DNA of 64,000 nucleotides from Phascolarctos cinereus (GCF_002099425.1 NW_018343969.1:3806001-3870000), one strand, 5' to 3'; shown: positions 23,695-35,647, numbered from the stretch's first letter. The notes: a model not told the origin generated them from the sequence alone. Numbers and translations: made by a program.

Positions 23695-24000
23695 GCTTTT
23701 CATGATATGATTTAATAAAATATTCTAAGATATAATTCCAAGATATCTCAAAGAGGTAAAATTACAAACAAAGAAGAAAAAATGTGAAGTGAAGATGTTA
23801 TTATCATTATTGCCTATGCACCTTTCCCAAAAGACAATGGAGAAGATATTGGTAACTTTCAATCTGTATGCCTAATTTATCAACTTTGTCTTCTGAATAA
23901 AAATCTTTGTGAGAATGGTTTAAAAGAGTTGGTGAGGATTTTTTGATGGAAACATTAAAAAAGGAGGCTTTTATATGCAGTTTTCTTGTTTAAAGTCTAA
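23695..24000 (+). mobile_element. RTE LINE fragment (reverse transcriptase)
   Basis: Plus-strand translation contains EDIGNFQSVCL followed by YQL, corresponding to the RTE reverse transcriptase pattern K-x-DIGNYRPICLLSQLYKLF, and then a decayed counterpart of the DENIEKEQAGF stretch. Only the early RT motifs are present, so it is a short decayed piece. RTE is an ancient, once abundant LINE clade in marsupials. Confidence 0.7.
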
Positions 24001-24239
24001 TCTGCATTATTAATATCTTTTCCATCATTTTCTTCTATCTAGACAGTCTACAAAAAAATAAAAGAAAAAATTAATTGAGCCTTGATTTGTAGCATTTGCT
24101 GATTGCTGAGGTACATTGGTCATACTAAAAATATAACTATTGGCTGTCCCTTGGAGCTGGCTCCAATACTCCCTTGAACTATGCCAATCTGAGCATCATG
24201 GGTATATAGCACTGTTGTTTTAAAATTAAAGCATAATAT

Positions 24240-27190
24240 TGCATACAATTGTGGAAGCAGACCATGTAGGAGCTTTCATGTAATCAGTTTATGTATGTCT
24301 TTGTATTTTAAATGTTTCTTGTAAGCAAGAAATTATAGATGTTTTTCTTTCCCAATCTATCATTTTTTTTTGTTTTATGGGATTGTTTCATCCATTCATA
24401 TTCTTATGAATTATGTTTGCATTTTCTTCTCTACAGCTCATAAATTGTTTTTTTCAAGTTATTATTAGTCTTCTACTGTACATACATTGTGTTCCTTTGC
24501 TTACTTTACTTAAATATTTTTAAAAGTTTCTGTATTGCCACTATCTCCTCTTCTCATTTGTTACTCCTTTCCCTTTGATGTTTTATTTATTAATTAATTC
24601 CTCTCTCCTGCTTTTATCTGTTACATATGTATTTCCCCTATTATTTCTTCTCAGTTAACCAAATAGATTGCCCTTTCTTCTTCTCCCCTTCAGCTAATCC
24701 TGTTCATTAATTTTTAAATTTATTTAATTTTGCTTCCCTTTCCAAAAAAGAGTATTTCTCTTACACTTTTCTTTATTCTAGACTTCCATTCTCTGATTTA
24801 TGATCTCCATGATCATCTGGTCTTTCTTTTCTCTGTATTCTTCATACAGTGAAAGTTTCCCAGATATCCATTCTAATCTCTGCTCTCTCAGTGCTTTCTG
24901 CCATGGTCTTGTATGGCTTGCCCCACTGTATTCTCCTTTTTTATTGTGCTTCACTCTCAGAAAATGTCTATTATTGCAGGTGTCAGAGAAGATGCTTCCC
25001 CATTGTAGATCTCCTCCCCTCCCTCACATTGATCTACACAGCCCCTTATTGACTTTTTATTTCTACACTTGCACAGAAATCTCCTCCCTTCATATATGGT
25101 GTCCTACTCTGTCAGGTGCCAGTTGCCTCCAGAAAGTGCAACTACTCACCCTCCCTATACAAGTATACTTTTCAGACACAAAATCCCTGTGACCCCATCA
25201 ACTGTAAATTTCTCATCTCTCTTCACCCACTGGAGCATTCATCAATAAAACCCCCATCCCACCTCCAAAGTAAGGCCTCCTTCCTTTTGCTCTCCTTTTC
25301 AGTCTTTTTCCCCCTCTCCTCACTTCTGTTTAGGCTCTTTTCTTTCTGAGACCACAGAGGTCATCTTCCCCTCCTTGTTAGCCCTTGATTTGATCGGAGC
25401 ATATCATTCTCTCCTCTCTGTCCCCTGTTCATCCTTTCATATACCCTTCCCATGCTGTTATATAGACCCACAAAAAAGCATTAAACTGTAGGCAGGGTAT
25501 CCCCATGTTCTATCTACAATGTCCCATGTCTACCTCTTCATTATTATCTGTAACCCTGTCCCCTTGTGCACATTTAATTTATTATCACTTTATTACTCTT
25601 GCAGTCTGCATTTATGCACTCCTCTTGTATTTCTGTTATTTGAGGTATTTGGGAAGCATATTATCTGTTCAGATTTAATTTTATTTCAACAAATTTTCAA
25701 ACTCTTCTTTATTATTCAACATTCATCTTTTGTTCTATATAACTAAGTTGAAATTTGCAGGATAAATCACCCTCGTTTGTGTCCTGTGTTCCAGTGCTCT
25801 TTAGAATGCATTATTCCATTCCCTCCTACTTTGTCTAGTGAGTGTGGAATAGTCTTGGAATAGTCTTCAAATGTTCTTTCCTTTGTATTTGAAGATCTTT
25901 CTCCTGAAGCTTTGTGAAACTTCTTGTTTCTAGATTGGATTGTCAAATTTATCTTCTATGTCTTGGAGTTTGTAGCCTTGGGTTTTGTTTTGTTTTTCTT
26001 TTTCTTTTCTAAAGGTGATCTGTGAATTCTTTCAATTGGAATTTATTTTTCTTTGTTCAGAAGTTTTAGGCAGTTCTGTTTCTTTCATTATGACATGAAA
26101 ATAGTTTGTCTTGTCATATTATTCAGGGAGACCTATTATGCTTAGGTTATCTCTTTGCATCCAGTCTTGAAGATTTGTATCTTTTGTTTGCCTGGTGAGC
26201 ATATTTTCTTTTAATTTTCTTTTTTAAAAATTCTCTTCTTCTAGGTCATCCTTCACTTCTGTATATTCAAACTCCTAACCTATTATTCTGTCTTTTGTTT
26301 CTTTGGTGAGACATGCCATTGAAGATTTAAGTTTTTCTGTTCCGCTCATTATTTTTGCTATGGAAGACTTAAACTCTGCTACCATAATTTTCATTTCTCT
26401 TTTAAACACTGTTGTGGTTTCATGTTCTTCACAAATTCCACTAGGTCCTCTCTCTCATCAAGTGTTGAATCATTTTTCTTCATTTTAAAATATTTATTCA
26501 TAGATGTCTGAATTCATTTACTAGATCTGGAGGCTATTTCCTTATATTATTGATTGTTTTTCTATAGGTTTATCTATTTATGTTCAAATTCAAGGTTCTT
26601 TTTCCTGAGGTCTTTGGTACTTTCCATCTACACTGCCACCACCACTCCTTCCTGATTTTCTTCCTTCTGAACGTGGCTTCCTTGAAGTCTGATCTCAAAG
26701 CGTCTTGGCCCCCTTCCAAATTGGGCATTCACTATTCACCAGTATAGGTCTCTGCTCCAACTGACTTTTGGTGGTCAGAGTGTCTGGTGTTGGCATAGCC
26801 TCTGTCTGGCTTTGCTTCTGAAGGTCTTTGTTAACCTGGTCTTAAGTGCTAAGCAAACCTTCACAGCCTTGAGGTAGGGTCTCTAAGACATTAGAAAGAA
26901 GAAGATGGGGAACAGGTTTGGATTTTAATGTAAGCCTTTGTAGTTTCCTTGTGTCTACTGGAGCTGTGTCCGTACTGGTATTGTGGGAGGTTGAGTGAAG
27001 GGTGGTGCTGAGTGAGGTCAAGGTCAGTAAGCATCATTTCCTTTTGTGGGTAAGCTTCTTTTTAATTCTCTGTAACCTAGACCATGGAAACAGCCAAAGT
27101 TGCTTTAGATTTGGCACATAATTTCTGTTTTGCAGAGGTTTGAGAGGTCACAGAGATCAGAGAAAATATCTAGTCCACCATCTTGTTGTT
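24240..27190 (-). mobile_element. Older HAL1-like (half-L1) element
   Basis: A long minus-strand L1-type element. From its 5' end at about 27190 (plus strand ccaccatcttg, the complement of an L1 start) it runs through 5' UTR-like sequence to about 26340, then an ORF1-like coiled-coil and RRM region. The antisense near 26150 reads DNLSIIGLPE, like the L1 ORF1p motif NLRIIGVPE. From about 25880 down to 24240 comes a pyrimidine-rich 3' UTR with no trace of an endonuclease or RT. That is the HAL1 plan. The 130-codon plus frame at 24800-25192 is antisense to the 3' UTR and is not a gene. Much more diverged than the copy at 14835-16550. Confidence 0.65.
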
Positions 27191-28010
27191 CATGTCACCT
27201 GGACGTCTCTGTATGCAGTTTTCTACATAAACACATAATATCCTGAAAAGATGAGAGAATGAAGATCCCACCATGTTGATGTGTTGCTTTTTGCCTGTGA
27301 ATCATGAAATACCAGGTTTTCAAAGAGCAACATTTTGATCAATACAAATGACAATGGAGAGACACATGGTGGATGTAAGTGAGCAACAGAATATTGTCAG
27401 TGAGGATTTATTTTTGAGAAGTTAAATCACAGACAATATCACGCATATGTATATCCTTAGAAAAGATAATCAAAATATAAGGAAAATTGGATGGAGACAA
27501 AGTATTCCATTGCTTCCCCAAGAATGTTAAAGTACTTAGAGGTAGCCCTCCAGAAGATTAGATAGATCCTCTATGGATTATTTATGAGGATATGAAAAAA
27601 ACAAACAAAAAATGTGATGTGGATAGGTTTTCATCTGCGCTATTGGAGGGACTACTTATAGTGATGAGATCATAAATCCATTGAAATAGAAAATGCTTGC
27701 AATAACTGATTCAAGAATGCTTATTCCCTGAGGTCAGGGACCCTATCTTACCCTACCTATACTTTATTTTAGAAGAAAGTATCATTTCATGCAATGTGTA
27801 TATAACTAGATATCTTTCTCCACTAAGGATGACAAAGATCAATTTTCCTCATTGTATCTCATTTATATCTCAGATGGTAATCATGAAGAAAGAGTAAAGT
27901 TTGATTAAAGTGGATCCAAAAGGAAATGGCACCTTTAAAAGCAGCAGCGTAACTATCAATTCTGTTGTGTGTTTTTTTTAAGCAAAATAAAACAACTTGT
28001 AAGAAGGCGT
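27190..28010. other. Unlabelled DNA
   Basis: No gene recognised. The stretch at 27720-27780 (cctgaggtcagggaccctatctta) faintly resembles an L2 tail. Confidence 0.45.
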
Positions 28011-28014
28011 TTAA

Positions 28015-28296
28015 GCAGGCATGCTGGTGTATACCTATAATCCCAGATACCAGGGAACCTGAGGCTAGGGAGATTTCTTGTATTCAGGAATTTTGAGCTA
28101 TAGTAGGATAAGCTGATTGGCTGTCTGCATTGATGGAAGCATTAATGTGTTGAGGAGCCCCTGTGACTGAGTGACCACCAGGCTCCCTTAGGAAGGGTGA
28201 TCCCGCCTAGGTAAAAATGGATTCAGAGCTGGACAGGGTCTGTGAGTAGCGCCTATGTGCACTTCCAGCCTGGATAAAATAGGGATCTCCAGTCTG
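28015..28296 (+). pseudogene. RN7SL pseudogene: 7SL (SRP) RNA retropseudogene
   Basis: Near full-length copy of the signal recognition particle RNA. Aligned by eye, it has the 5' Alu domain (ggcatgctggtgtataccta, then taatcccagataccagggaa and cctgaggctagg), the middle S-domain part (gtgaccaccaggctccctta and ggaagggtgatcccgcctag) and the closing Alu-domain strand (gcacttccagcctggataaa). It is about 280 bases against about 300 for 7SL, with shortening in the S domain near the aaactcccgtgctgatcag region. Many substitutions make it old, and a purine-rich tail follows. No TSD was found. It is not a functional SRP RNA gene. The match spans both ends and the S domain, unlike an Alu or B1, which lack the S domain. 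Confidence 0.9.
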
Positions 28297-28408
28297 AGAA
28301 AGAGGGGGAGGGGAAGGAGGAAGGAAAGAAAGAGAATGGAGGAAGGAAGGTAAGAAAAGAGGGAGGGAAAAAAAGGAAGGAAAGAAAGAAGGAAGAAAGA
28401 AAAAGATC
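28297..28408. repeat. Polypurine GGAA/GAAA tract
   Basis: About 110 bases of almost pure purine following the 7SL copy. It probably grew from the A-rich tail of the retropseudogene. The minus-strand Phe/Ser/Leu-rich frames across it are composition artefacts. Confidence 0.93.
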
Positions 28409-30190
28409 TTTATCATGTTTTTGGTAGACCACATTATTCATATTATGGGATAGAATGGGGACTAAAATTACGTTTTTATTTAATTTTTAAAGCATGTATT
28501 CAAGAAGTGAAAGCATATTTGATTTCTGTATTTCAACAAAGTCTCACAATCAAGATTAAAACATTATTTATTAACAAATGCCAGTTTAGGTTTTTTTTTC
28601 TTTTCTTTTCTCAAATATGTGATGCAGTGTTAACTGGACCTTGACAGATGGAACAGATGGAAGGACAGAGACAATAAGGAGACACATGATGAAAAGACTG
28701 CAGAGCCCTCTAGGCTAGCAAAGTATGTTGAGGATTATCTTTGGTCTTGGACTTTTCCTTTTTCAAAATTTGCTCATCATATTTGTCGTGTGTACCACTT
28801 TTCTGATTTTCGGTGGTGCTTGCAATTCTCTAATGTAATATCAATAGACCTGAAGAACTTACCTTTACCTCTTAGGGGAGGTCTAATTGTTTTACATTTA
28901 TATTCCTGAAGCAAGATTATCAGTGCTAAAACTTTAGGGCCAGATTTTGGAATCTACATAAAAAGGCATGTTTATTATTACTTGGTGTATTCTGAACCCT
29001 GCCATCTGCTCTGATCTACATATCTATATGTTCTACAGAACATATGGAACCCATTTATTTTGGCAGTGGTTCATCTTAGGCATCTTCCCCAAAGGCTAAA
29101 AAAACCTAATGTTTTCAAATTGGAGTAAAAGCTAAAGGTGGCTATCACTTTAATCTTTATGGTATTATTAGGTATTGTGGTTTAAGGAATCAACACCAGG
29201 TGTAAGAGGCACCTGAAAGTAGCACATTGGCATTTTACCAAAATGTGCACAATATTCTGGACTGAATCCTGTACTTTGGATAATTCAGGAAGAAAAATAA
29301 CAAAAAGCCAACAAATAATTACCTGGTACATTTTTGTACAAATTTTGTAAATTTAGTTAGGCATTTCAGGAGAGAAAATAAAATCAAATTTTGTCCTGAA
29401 ATTTAAAAGAGCTTTGTGTCCTTCTGTATTTGAGAATCAGAAGAACTGGAAAAAAAAACTATAAAATTAGATTTACCAGGTAGTCATTAAACTGGCAACA
29501 GGAACTCTTGGCTATTTTGTTGACCTTTATGTGCTAAGCAGAGATGTAACTAGATTGGTTCTTCCTTCTCCTTTTGTGTTTCACATAAATTTTCTGTGGC
29601 TTAATAAAATTCTATCTATAATGTATTTTGGGCAATTGAATAATTCTAGTAAGTGATACAGTAGGCAGTTGATAGGAGTGATGACAGTGGGAATGGGAAG
29701 TCCTTAACAATGGCAGTGGGATTCAGGGACCTAAACACCTCTTAGAAGAGCAAGCCCTACTCATGGTGTCAATTAGCCATCTATGCAGTATGATTTGAGG
29801 ATTATAGAAATCCCCTTTGACAAAAAACTGAAAATGGGTAGCTAGATAATATACTAATAGTCCATGCATTGGATTGACTCACTGACTCCTGCTGTCACAT
29901 AACTAAGAGCCAGACCTTGAGGATATGGGACTCACAGTGGGTATATTTTAAAGAAGAGAGATGAAGGTCAGTAGCATGGAATGCTTCCTACATTCAATTG
30001 AATATCATAGTACTGGCAGGGCAATGAAAGACTATTGGAATAAGGGCATTAAACACTTTGGTGGAGTTTTGATGAGATAAAATCAAGGTCTGAGCAGACA
30101 GACACTAACAACATACACTTTGCTTACATTTGCTGGTACATATCTCTCCCAAATTGCTTTGCATTTACTCTGTATTTACTTATCTGTTTT
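28408..30190. other. Unlabelled DNA
   Basis: Nearly 1.8 kb with no gene and no repeat I can name. One of the longer repeat-poor stretches of the window. Confidence 0.5.
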
Positions 30191-30194
30191 CTTG

Positions 30195-30315
30195 TTATAT
30201 CCCCCTAAGGAGCATAAGATTCCTTAGGATATGGGCTATTTAATTTCTGTTTTTGTTTCAAGTACCTAGCACAGAGCCTGGCAAAATAGTCTGAGTTGAA
30301 TTAAATTGAAATGCA
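30195..30315 (+). repeat. L2 LINE 3' tail
   Basis: Ordered L2 tail features: a decayed gagcataagattccttaggata, then cctagcacagagcctggcaa and the terminal gttgaattaaattgaa repeats. Confidence 0.65.
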
Positions 30316-30516
30316 ATACCTAGTATTTTCCCCCTGAGGGTTGGCCCTAATTCTTAGTACTGCTATATATTTGATTTAGACTAAATCAGTATCTAATGTT
30401 TATATGAGATTAATTTGTGAGTTTACACTTACTGAAGTTATAAGCAAGCCAATACTGTATTACACTATTGTTGCACTACCTTTATGATTTCAGCTCCGAC
30501 AATCAAATAATACTAA

Positions 30517-30768
30517 TTAGGCACCAACATGCACATTGTATTGTTTCATGGGAAGAATGATTTCATTTCCAGGATGAGAAACCTTCCACTTTCCACCAGG
30601 AGAATAATCACCGAACAGACAAACAGTTGTTCTATTGTTTGCTGCAGAATGGCCTGTCTCAGGAACCTCACAGATTAAAAGCATTTCATTTGTAGGCATA
30701 TTTCTCCAAGTACATTTTTCTTTCAGTGGACAATTACAAAAACCACCCTCCGATTTTGTGCAGCTCAT
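30517..30768 (-). other. Unexplained cysteine-rich 83-codon frame
   Basis: The minus-strand frame begins MSCTKSEGGFCNCPLKEKC and ends with PMKQYNVHVGA before a stop. It has balanced amino-acid composition with six cysteines, five of them in the first third. It does not overlap any repeat recognised here. I do not recognise the protein, and there is no convincing splice acceptor, promoter or homologue. It could be a decayed exon, a piece of a retrocopy, or chance. Confidence 0.2.
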
Positions 30769-30769
30769 T

Positions 30770-32520
30770 AGTGGTGGTTAATTTGCCATTCTGACTACTT
30801 TCATTTTCTAAGAACAAAAATAAATGTTTCCCAATAACAATTTAGAGTACTGGAGAAAAGCTTAGTTTGCAAAGGAGCACCTCCCAAATTTTCCCCATAT
30901 GCATACTTTAGACATCTAAAAATTAAGTTCTGCAGGACCAAATCACAGGAGGATGTTATTAAATACTAAAAAAAATGAGATTACAGTAAGTGATATAATG
31001 AGATTTCAGTGGAGACAAAAGTCATAGCATGTATCTATTTTACTGTGACCAATTATTTCAAGATTATTTTGCACACATGGGACACTCATTCTCTTTCGAC
31101 ATATGTTTCTGATTCAGCTATAACACCACAATGACCAAATTGATATCCTACTCTGTGATACCTAATTGGAGTACTAAATCAAAACTATTTCTACCCACCA
31201 TTAGCCCCCCCCCAAAAAAAAGAGTAATAAAAGACAGACGACCCAATGTACTTATACCCTACTTTTGGCCAGATTTTATAGATACCAAAATGTGGGGCAT
31301 ATAAATAAAACAGGAATGGCTGTGTGATTTTCATGCTCATGAATAAATCAGTTATAGATTAGTAATTTACGAGACCCATGGATGTTGAATTAGTTTCCCA
31401 ATACTAGTGATGGTGTTCAAGTGGCCTTTGTTTGTTCCATGGTTACATTATGACTGGGACTCATATCTGTGTTAATTCATTTAACCAGTAGAGATATGTG
31501 TGAAAAGTCAGTATAGTTTGAGTTTTGTGGCCTTTTAATGTGTCATGGGATTTGGAAAGGAGACTTTCCAAAGGAAAAGTTGCTGCAAATATTTTCCGCT
31601 TTTTTTCCCTTTGCTTTTCCCCTTCCAATCTTAGTTGCATGTGATTTACTTTTGTGATATTTTTTTACTTTCATATAATCAAAACTGTCCATTTTACCTT
31701 CCATAAATGTTCTTTTCAAGTGAATAATCATTTTCTAAAGGCTTTTTTTTCTATTGGGGTATTTTTTGAATTTTCTTATATTGCATTTGCATGGAGCAAG
31801 ACAAACTGTATTTCCATACTACATAGTTCCAGAGCAATTGTGAATATCAACTCATCTGGATCTAGGAGAGGCAAGGACAAGACTGTAAATGAGTACCAAA
31901 GAGTCAGTTTTTGTATATGCTGGATATTCCATAGCACATATGTGTGGCTTCTTTGTATGTCCTTACAACAAATCCCCATAATCACTGTGAAGAGAACAGA
32001 CTTGGCAGACAGGAAAAAAATAACAGCAGGAGAATCTCTTGTCTTTTCTTTAGTGAAACTAATTTGGTTCATAATGAGACTTTGAACTCTTCCATGAAGT
32101 TTTGTAATGATAAGGCTGACATAGACATGATCACTCACCTCCTCTCCTAATGCAACTAATAATTACCGTGGACTCCACTAAAGGAATTTGATAGCATTTT
32201 TCATTTCATTACCATTGTGCTGCTCCTGGAAAGGACAGTCTCATGAGAAATAAAATATGTGTGGAATGATAAGTTCTTGTGCTAGTTTATGAGGATTACA
32301 TAAGAAATTATTGAATAACTTTGATACTATGAAAATATGAAAGAAAAAAAACATGCCAGTTGTCTGTTTTTAAGAAAAAGAGGAAAAAAGCTAAAACTAT
32401 TACCTAAAGTCCATTTTATATTCATTTCTGGGAGAACAATGAGCAAATGGACAGAATTCCTTCAGTACCTACACCAGGCTGCCTTTAACCTGGGGCTAAA
32501 AGGAGCTGGGAAATCCTTCA
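30770..32520. other. Unlabelled DNA with overlapping open frames
   Basis: No repeat recognised. Frames of 143 codons (plus, 31654-32085) and 120 codons (minus, 31776-32138) overlap on opposite strands. Neither shows a domain, and the N-terminal half of the plus frame is simply Phe/Ile-rich. There is a short C-run/A-run at 31206-31220. Confidence 0.45.
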
Positions 32521-32524
32521 AAAC

Positions 32525-32640
32525 AACATTTTCAACTGATAGATGAGAAAACTGAGTTGCAAAGTGATTAAGTATCTTGCCCAGTCTACTAGCTAATTCG
32601 CTACAGGGTGAGGTCCAGTAAATAAGCCTTCTGGCTCCTA
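32525..32640 (-). repeat. MIR-type SINE fragment
   Basis: The plus strand reads actgatagatgagaaaactg, then caaagtgattaagtatcttg, the antisense CORE and adjoining region of a MIR-type SINE. Confidence 0.6.
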
Positions 32641-32908
32641 ATCGAATGCCTTTTCATATTCACAATGCCATGATCAATTGTAATTTTTTCCTCCAGATTT
32701 TAAAAATAAAGTTGACACAAAGCAACAAAATCTTACAAAAGTTAAAAAATCCATATTTATGTATCACTTCTCTTTGTGCCCCTTCTCTCCCAGTAAAAGA
32801 AAAAAAAAGAAAAAAAGAAAAAGAAACAAAAAAAACACTCCTTCATCTTTGAAATGAAGAGGAAATGTTCCCTTCTATGATCCAATATTTGCCTCCCATA
32901 TCTGTTCT

Positions 32909-33064
32909 CATTTTTTTTTTCCCATTTTTAGGCAATTGGGGTTAAGTAACGTGCCCAGAGTCACACAGCTAGTAAGTGCCAAGTGATTACTGTGAGGCCA
33001 GATTTGAATTCAGGTCCTCCTGAATTCAGGGCTGGTGCTCTATCCACTGTGCCACCTAGGTGCC
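32909..33064 (-). mobile_element. tRNA-derived marsupial SINE (MAR1/WSINE1 type)
   Basis: Minus-strand copy with a T-rich start on the plus strand (its A tail), then ggcaattggggttaagtaac, and the head ending in gtgccacctaggtgcc. It is flanked by a perfect 17-bp TSD, cctcccatatctgttct, at 32892-32908 and 33065-33081. Confidence 0.97.
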
Positions 33065-33204
33065 CCTCCCATATCTGTTCTACCTGTCTATTCATTAATA
33101 AAATTATATCTTAATTATCAAAGAGAATATGTATTATGCTGTCTATATCATCCTTTAGAAGACAATAGTACACTAATAGATATATACTGGTGTTTTGTTA
33201 AGCC

Positions 33205-33402
33205 TCTTGTAGACAGTCAGGAAGACTTATATTCATAAATTAAAATTCTTAGTAGCTCTTTGAACAAGAGCAAGTCACATAACTTAGTTTCCTCATCTGT
33301 AAAATGAGCTGGAGAAGGAAATAGCAAACTACTCTAGTATCTTTGCCAAGAAAACAGCTAATGGGGTCACGAAGAATGAAAAATGGTTGAACAACAATAA
33401 CA
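33205..33402 (+). mobile_element. Long-form marsupial SINE, decayed head
   Basis: Retains the 3' half of the longer SINE form: cctcatctgtaaaatgagct, ggagaaggaaatagcaaact, tatctttgccaagaaaac, aatggggtcacgaagaatga and the end gttgaacaacaataacaa. The first 60 bases (cagtcaggaagactt onward) are a decayed head. The same 3' body occurs at 45545-45675. Confidence 0.85.
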
Positions 33403-34555
33403 AGGTAATCCCAGAGATGAGAATCTATATCTAGACACTTTTATAGGAGGCTGGTGAGAATACCTCTCAGGTACTCTTAGCAACAAAGATACTTAATCAC
33501 TACCCCTTACATTTCTATTGGCTTCATACCTTATTAATTCTTTTATTAGATTAAAAAAAAACAATGTACTAGGTATGAATTGAAATTACCTTGGAATGTA
33601 CATAGAATATAAAATCATTAATTATTTGGCTCAAATCAAAATTATAGGATTAAAAAACATTATTACTATCCATGTAATTTAATAATGGTAACAAATACAT
33701 ACAAAGTCAAATACTACAAGTCATAGATAAATATTTAGATAATGTATTGACTATGAAGAAGGTCACCTCTGTGCTTTGAAGAAGCAGGGAAGGGAAGTTC
33801 TCTCAACAACAGCTGCAATTGGAGTTAGCATTCCTCCAAAACACTGGATCCTCAGTCCAGCAATTCAGGTCTCAGAAATGTTAACCTTTTATGTGTCATG
33901 GATTCCTTTGACTGTCTGATGAAGCCTATGAACTTTTTTTTCCATAAGAATGTTTTAGTTTGTAAATTCATACTTGAAGGAAATGCTAAATTTCAATTAG
34001 AGGTTAGTGTCAATAAATATATATTTTTCCCATCTAAGTTTACAGATCCTCTGAACTCTATACAAGAAGCCCTGCCCTAAAGTATCTCACAGACAACTTC
34101 AAATATGTTACTTAATTCTTCAAATTCCTCACAAACTTGTTCTTCTATGATATTTAACTACACATATCTCTCATAGGCTCTCTAATGATAGTTAATTATC
34201 CATGTCTCTCAAAGATTCTTTCCAATGGCAGTTAATTGTCCAAATATCCATTGGGAAAGAAATTGTATTAGTTGTCTTTGAGTGCCTCTCACAGACTTTT
34301 TCTTCCATGACAGTTAACTCTCCAAATCTATTTTTTTTCTGACTCATTTTCATATGGCAATTATTTACATAAGGTCCTTAGGAATGGAGTTCTTGATTCT
34401 TCTCTGACTCACACAGATTCCTTCAAAGATGACAATTAGCTGTTGGTGCCAAGATTCTTTGAGTTTTCTTAGAGGGCAGAAACACTAACCAAAGCATTTG
34501 TTAAAAGTGTAATCTCTTCAAGATCCTATGGTATATGCAAGGGATATAAAGGTTA
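33402..34555. other. Unlabelled DNA
   Basis: No gene recognised. Between 34090 and 34330 there are four loosely similar blocks, each with a variant of ctctcacagactctttcc near agttaattatccaaat. They suggest an old tandem array of about 60-70 bp units. Confidence 0.45.
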
Positions 34556-34559
34556 TCTC

Positions 34560-34876
34560 TATCTATTCATATCTATCTATCATCTATAATTCTTGCCTTT
34601 AAGAAACTAACATTCTTGGGAATGGTTGGTTACCATAAAATACACACTCAAGTAAGTAAATACAATGTATATAAGAAATGATATGAAGGAATTAAAAGGA
34701 GAAAGTGCTAATAACAAGAATATTATAAAAATAGTCCCAAAAGGGGTGGCACCTAAGCTGTACTTTTGAATGAGTGCTAAGTACCATATAAATCAGAGAT
34801 GGAGAAGGAATGCATTCTAGTTATGAAGGATCACTTGTACAAAAGAATTAAGGTGGGAGATGGAGGATTGTGTAAG
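34560..34876 (-). mobile_element. L2 LINE fragment (left part)
   Basis: Antisense L2 3' region in order: ttgcctttaagaaactaacattct (tail), tacaatgtatataagaaatg, then gatggagaaggaatgcattc and ttgtacaaaagaattaaggtggg. It is broken at 34876 by a hAT-like element and resumes at 35648. Confidence 0.7.
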
Positions 34877-35647
34877 CATAGGTTCCCAGGGTTGGTGATA
34901 TTGCCACTTGTGGGGGCGTTGAACTGATCCCGGAGCGCAGTAGTAGCCTTGGATGCAATGGAGGGCATTGAAAAAAAAAGTGAGTGATGGAAGCATAAGG
35001 AAAGAAGAGAAAAGAACGTTTTGAAAAGCCGATCGTACATGTTTCATCTGTTGTGTAACAGAGTTACAGTCGTAGTGAATACATTATTTTCCAAATAAGC
35101 ACACAAAATGTAATTTATAACAGAGCAGTGGTAAAGTCTGCTGACAGGTCTTAAAAAGCAAATGTTGGGGGCAGCTAGGTGGTGCAGTGGATAGAGCACC
35201 GGCCCTGAAGTCAGGAGTTCAAATCTGGCCTCAGACCAAACAGTTGTCAATTACTAGCTGTATGACCCTGAGCAAGTCACTTCACCCCAATTGCCTAAAA
35301 ACTAAAAAAAAAAAAGCAAATGTTGGCCAATGAGCATGTCATGCATTGTTGGAAAGTCCAGCATGCATCAGTAGGAATATGTGCATGTGATGACTTGTTT
35401 ACAGTATGATACTATGCAGTTACATGATGCAATATTGCATCATCAAAATTTCAATGCAGGAAAAAAAGCAAAAAATTACAATAATTAAATTTAAGATACA
35501 TCATTTTAAAAAATAAATTATATGTATTTTTTGAAATTATGCAAATTGCAAAAAAAAAAGTTTTAAGAAAGTAAATTTCTAGGTGGGTGCCAAGTAATTT
35601 TTTTTTTGAAAAGGGGACCATATGCCAAAGAAGTTTGAGAACCTCTG
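34877..35647. mobile_element. hAT-like DNA transposon remnant
   Basis: The left end cataggttcccag and the right end (plus strand aagtttgagaacctctg) form an imperfect terminal inverted repeat of the hAT CAGRGGTTCCCAA type. No transposase frame is present, so it is a non-autonomous or deleted copy of about 630 bp once the nested SINE is removed. Its insertion splits an L2. The 8-bp target duplication is not clear, which fits old age. Confidence 0.6.
35169..35310 (+). mobile_element. tRNA-derived marsupial SINE (MAR1/WSINE1 type)
   Basis: Head ggcagctaggtggtgcagtg, tail cacttcaccccaattgccta and an A-rich end. It is flanked by a perfect 16-bp TSD, aaaaagcaaatgttgg, at 35153-35168 and 35311-35326. 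Relative to other copies, it lacks about ten bases near ggagttcaaat. Youngest layer of the L2/hAT/SINE nest. Confidence 0.97.

Noticed and set aside
24800-25192. 130-codon plus-strand frame rich in Leu, Ser and Pro
   Set aside because: Lies antisense to the pyrimidine-rich 3' part of an old HAL1-like element; composition artefact.
28207-28441. Ser/Phe/Pro-rich minus-strand frames
   Set aside because: They translate the polypurine tract after the 7SL copy and part of the copy itself.
31654-32138. Frames of 143 (plus) and 120 (minus) codons on opposite strands
   Set aside because: Mutually overlapping, no recognisable domain, Phe/Ile-rich; nothing separates them from chance in AT-rich DNA.
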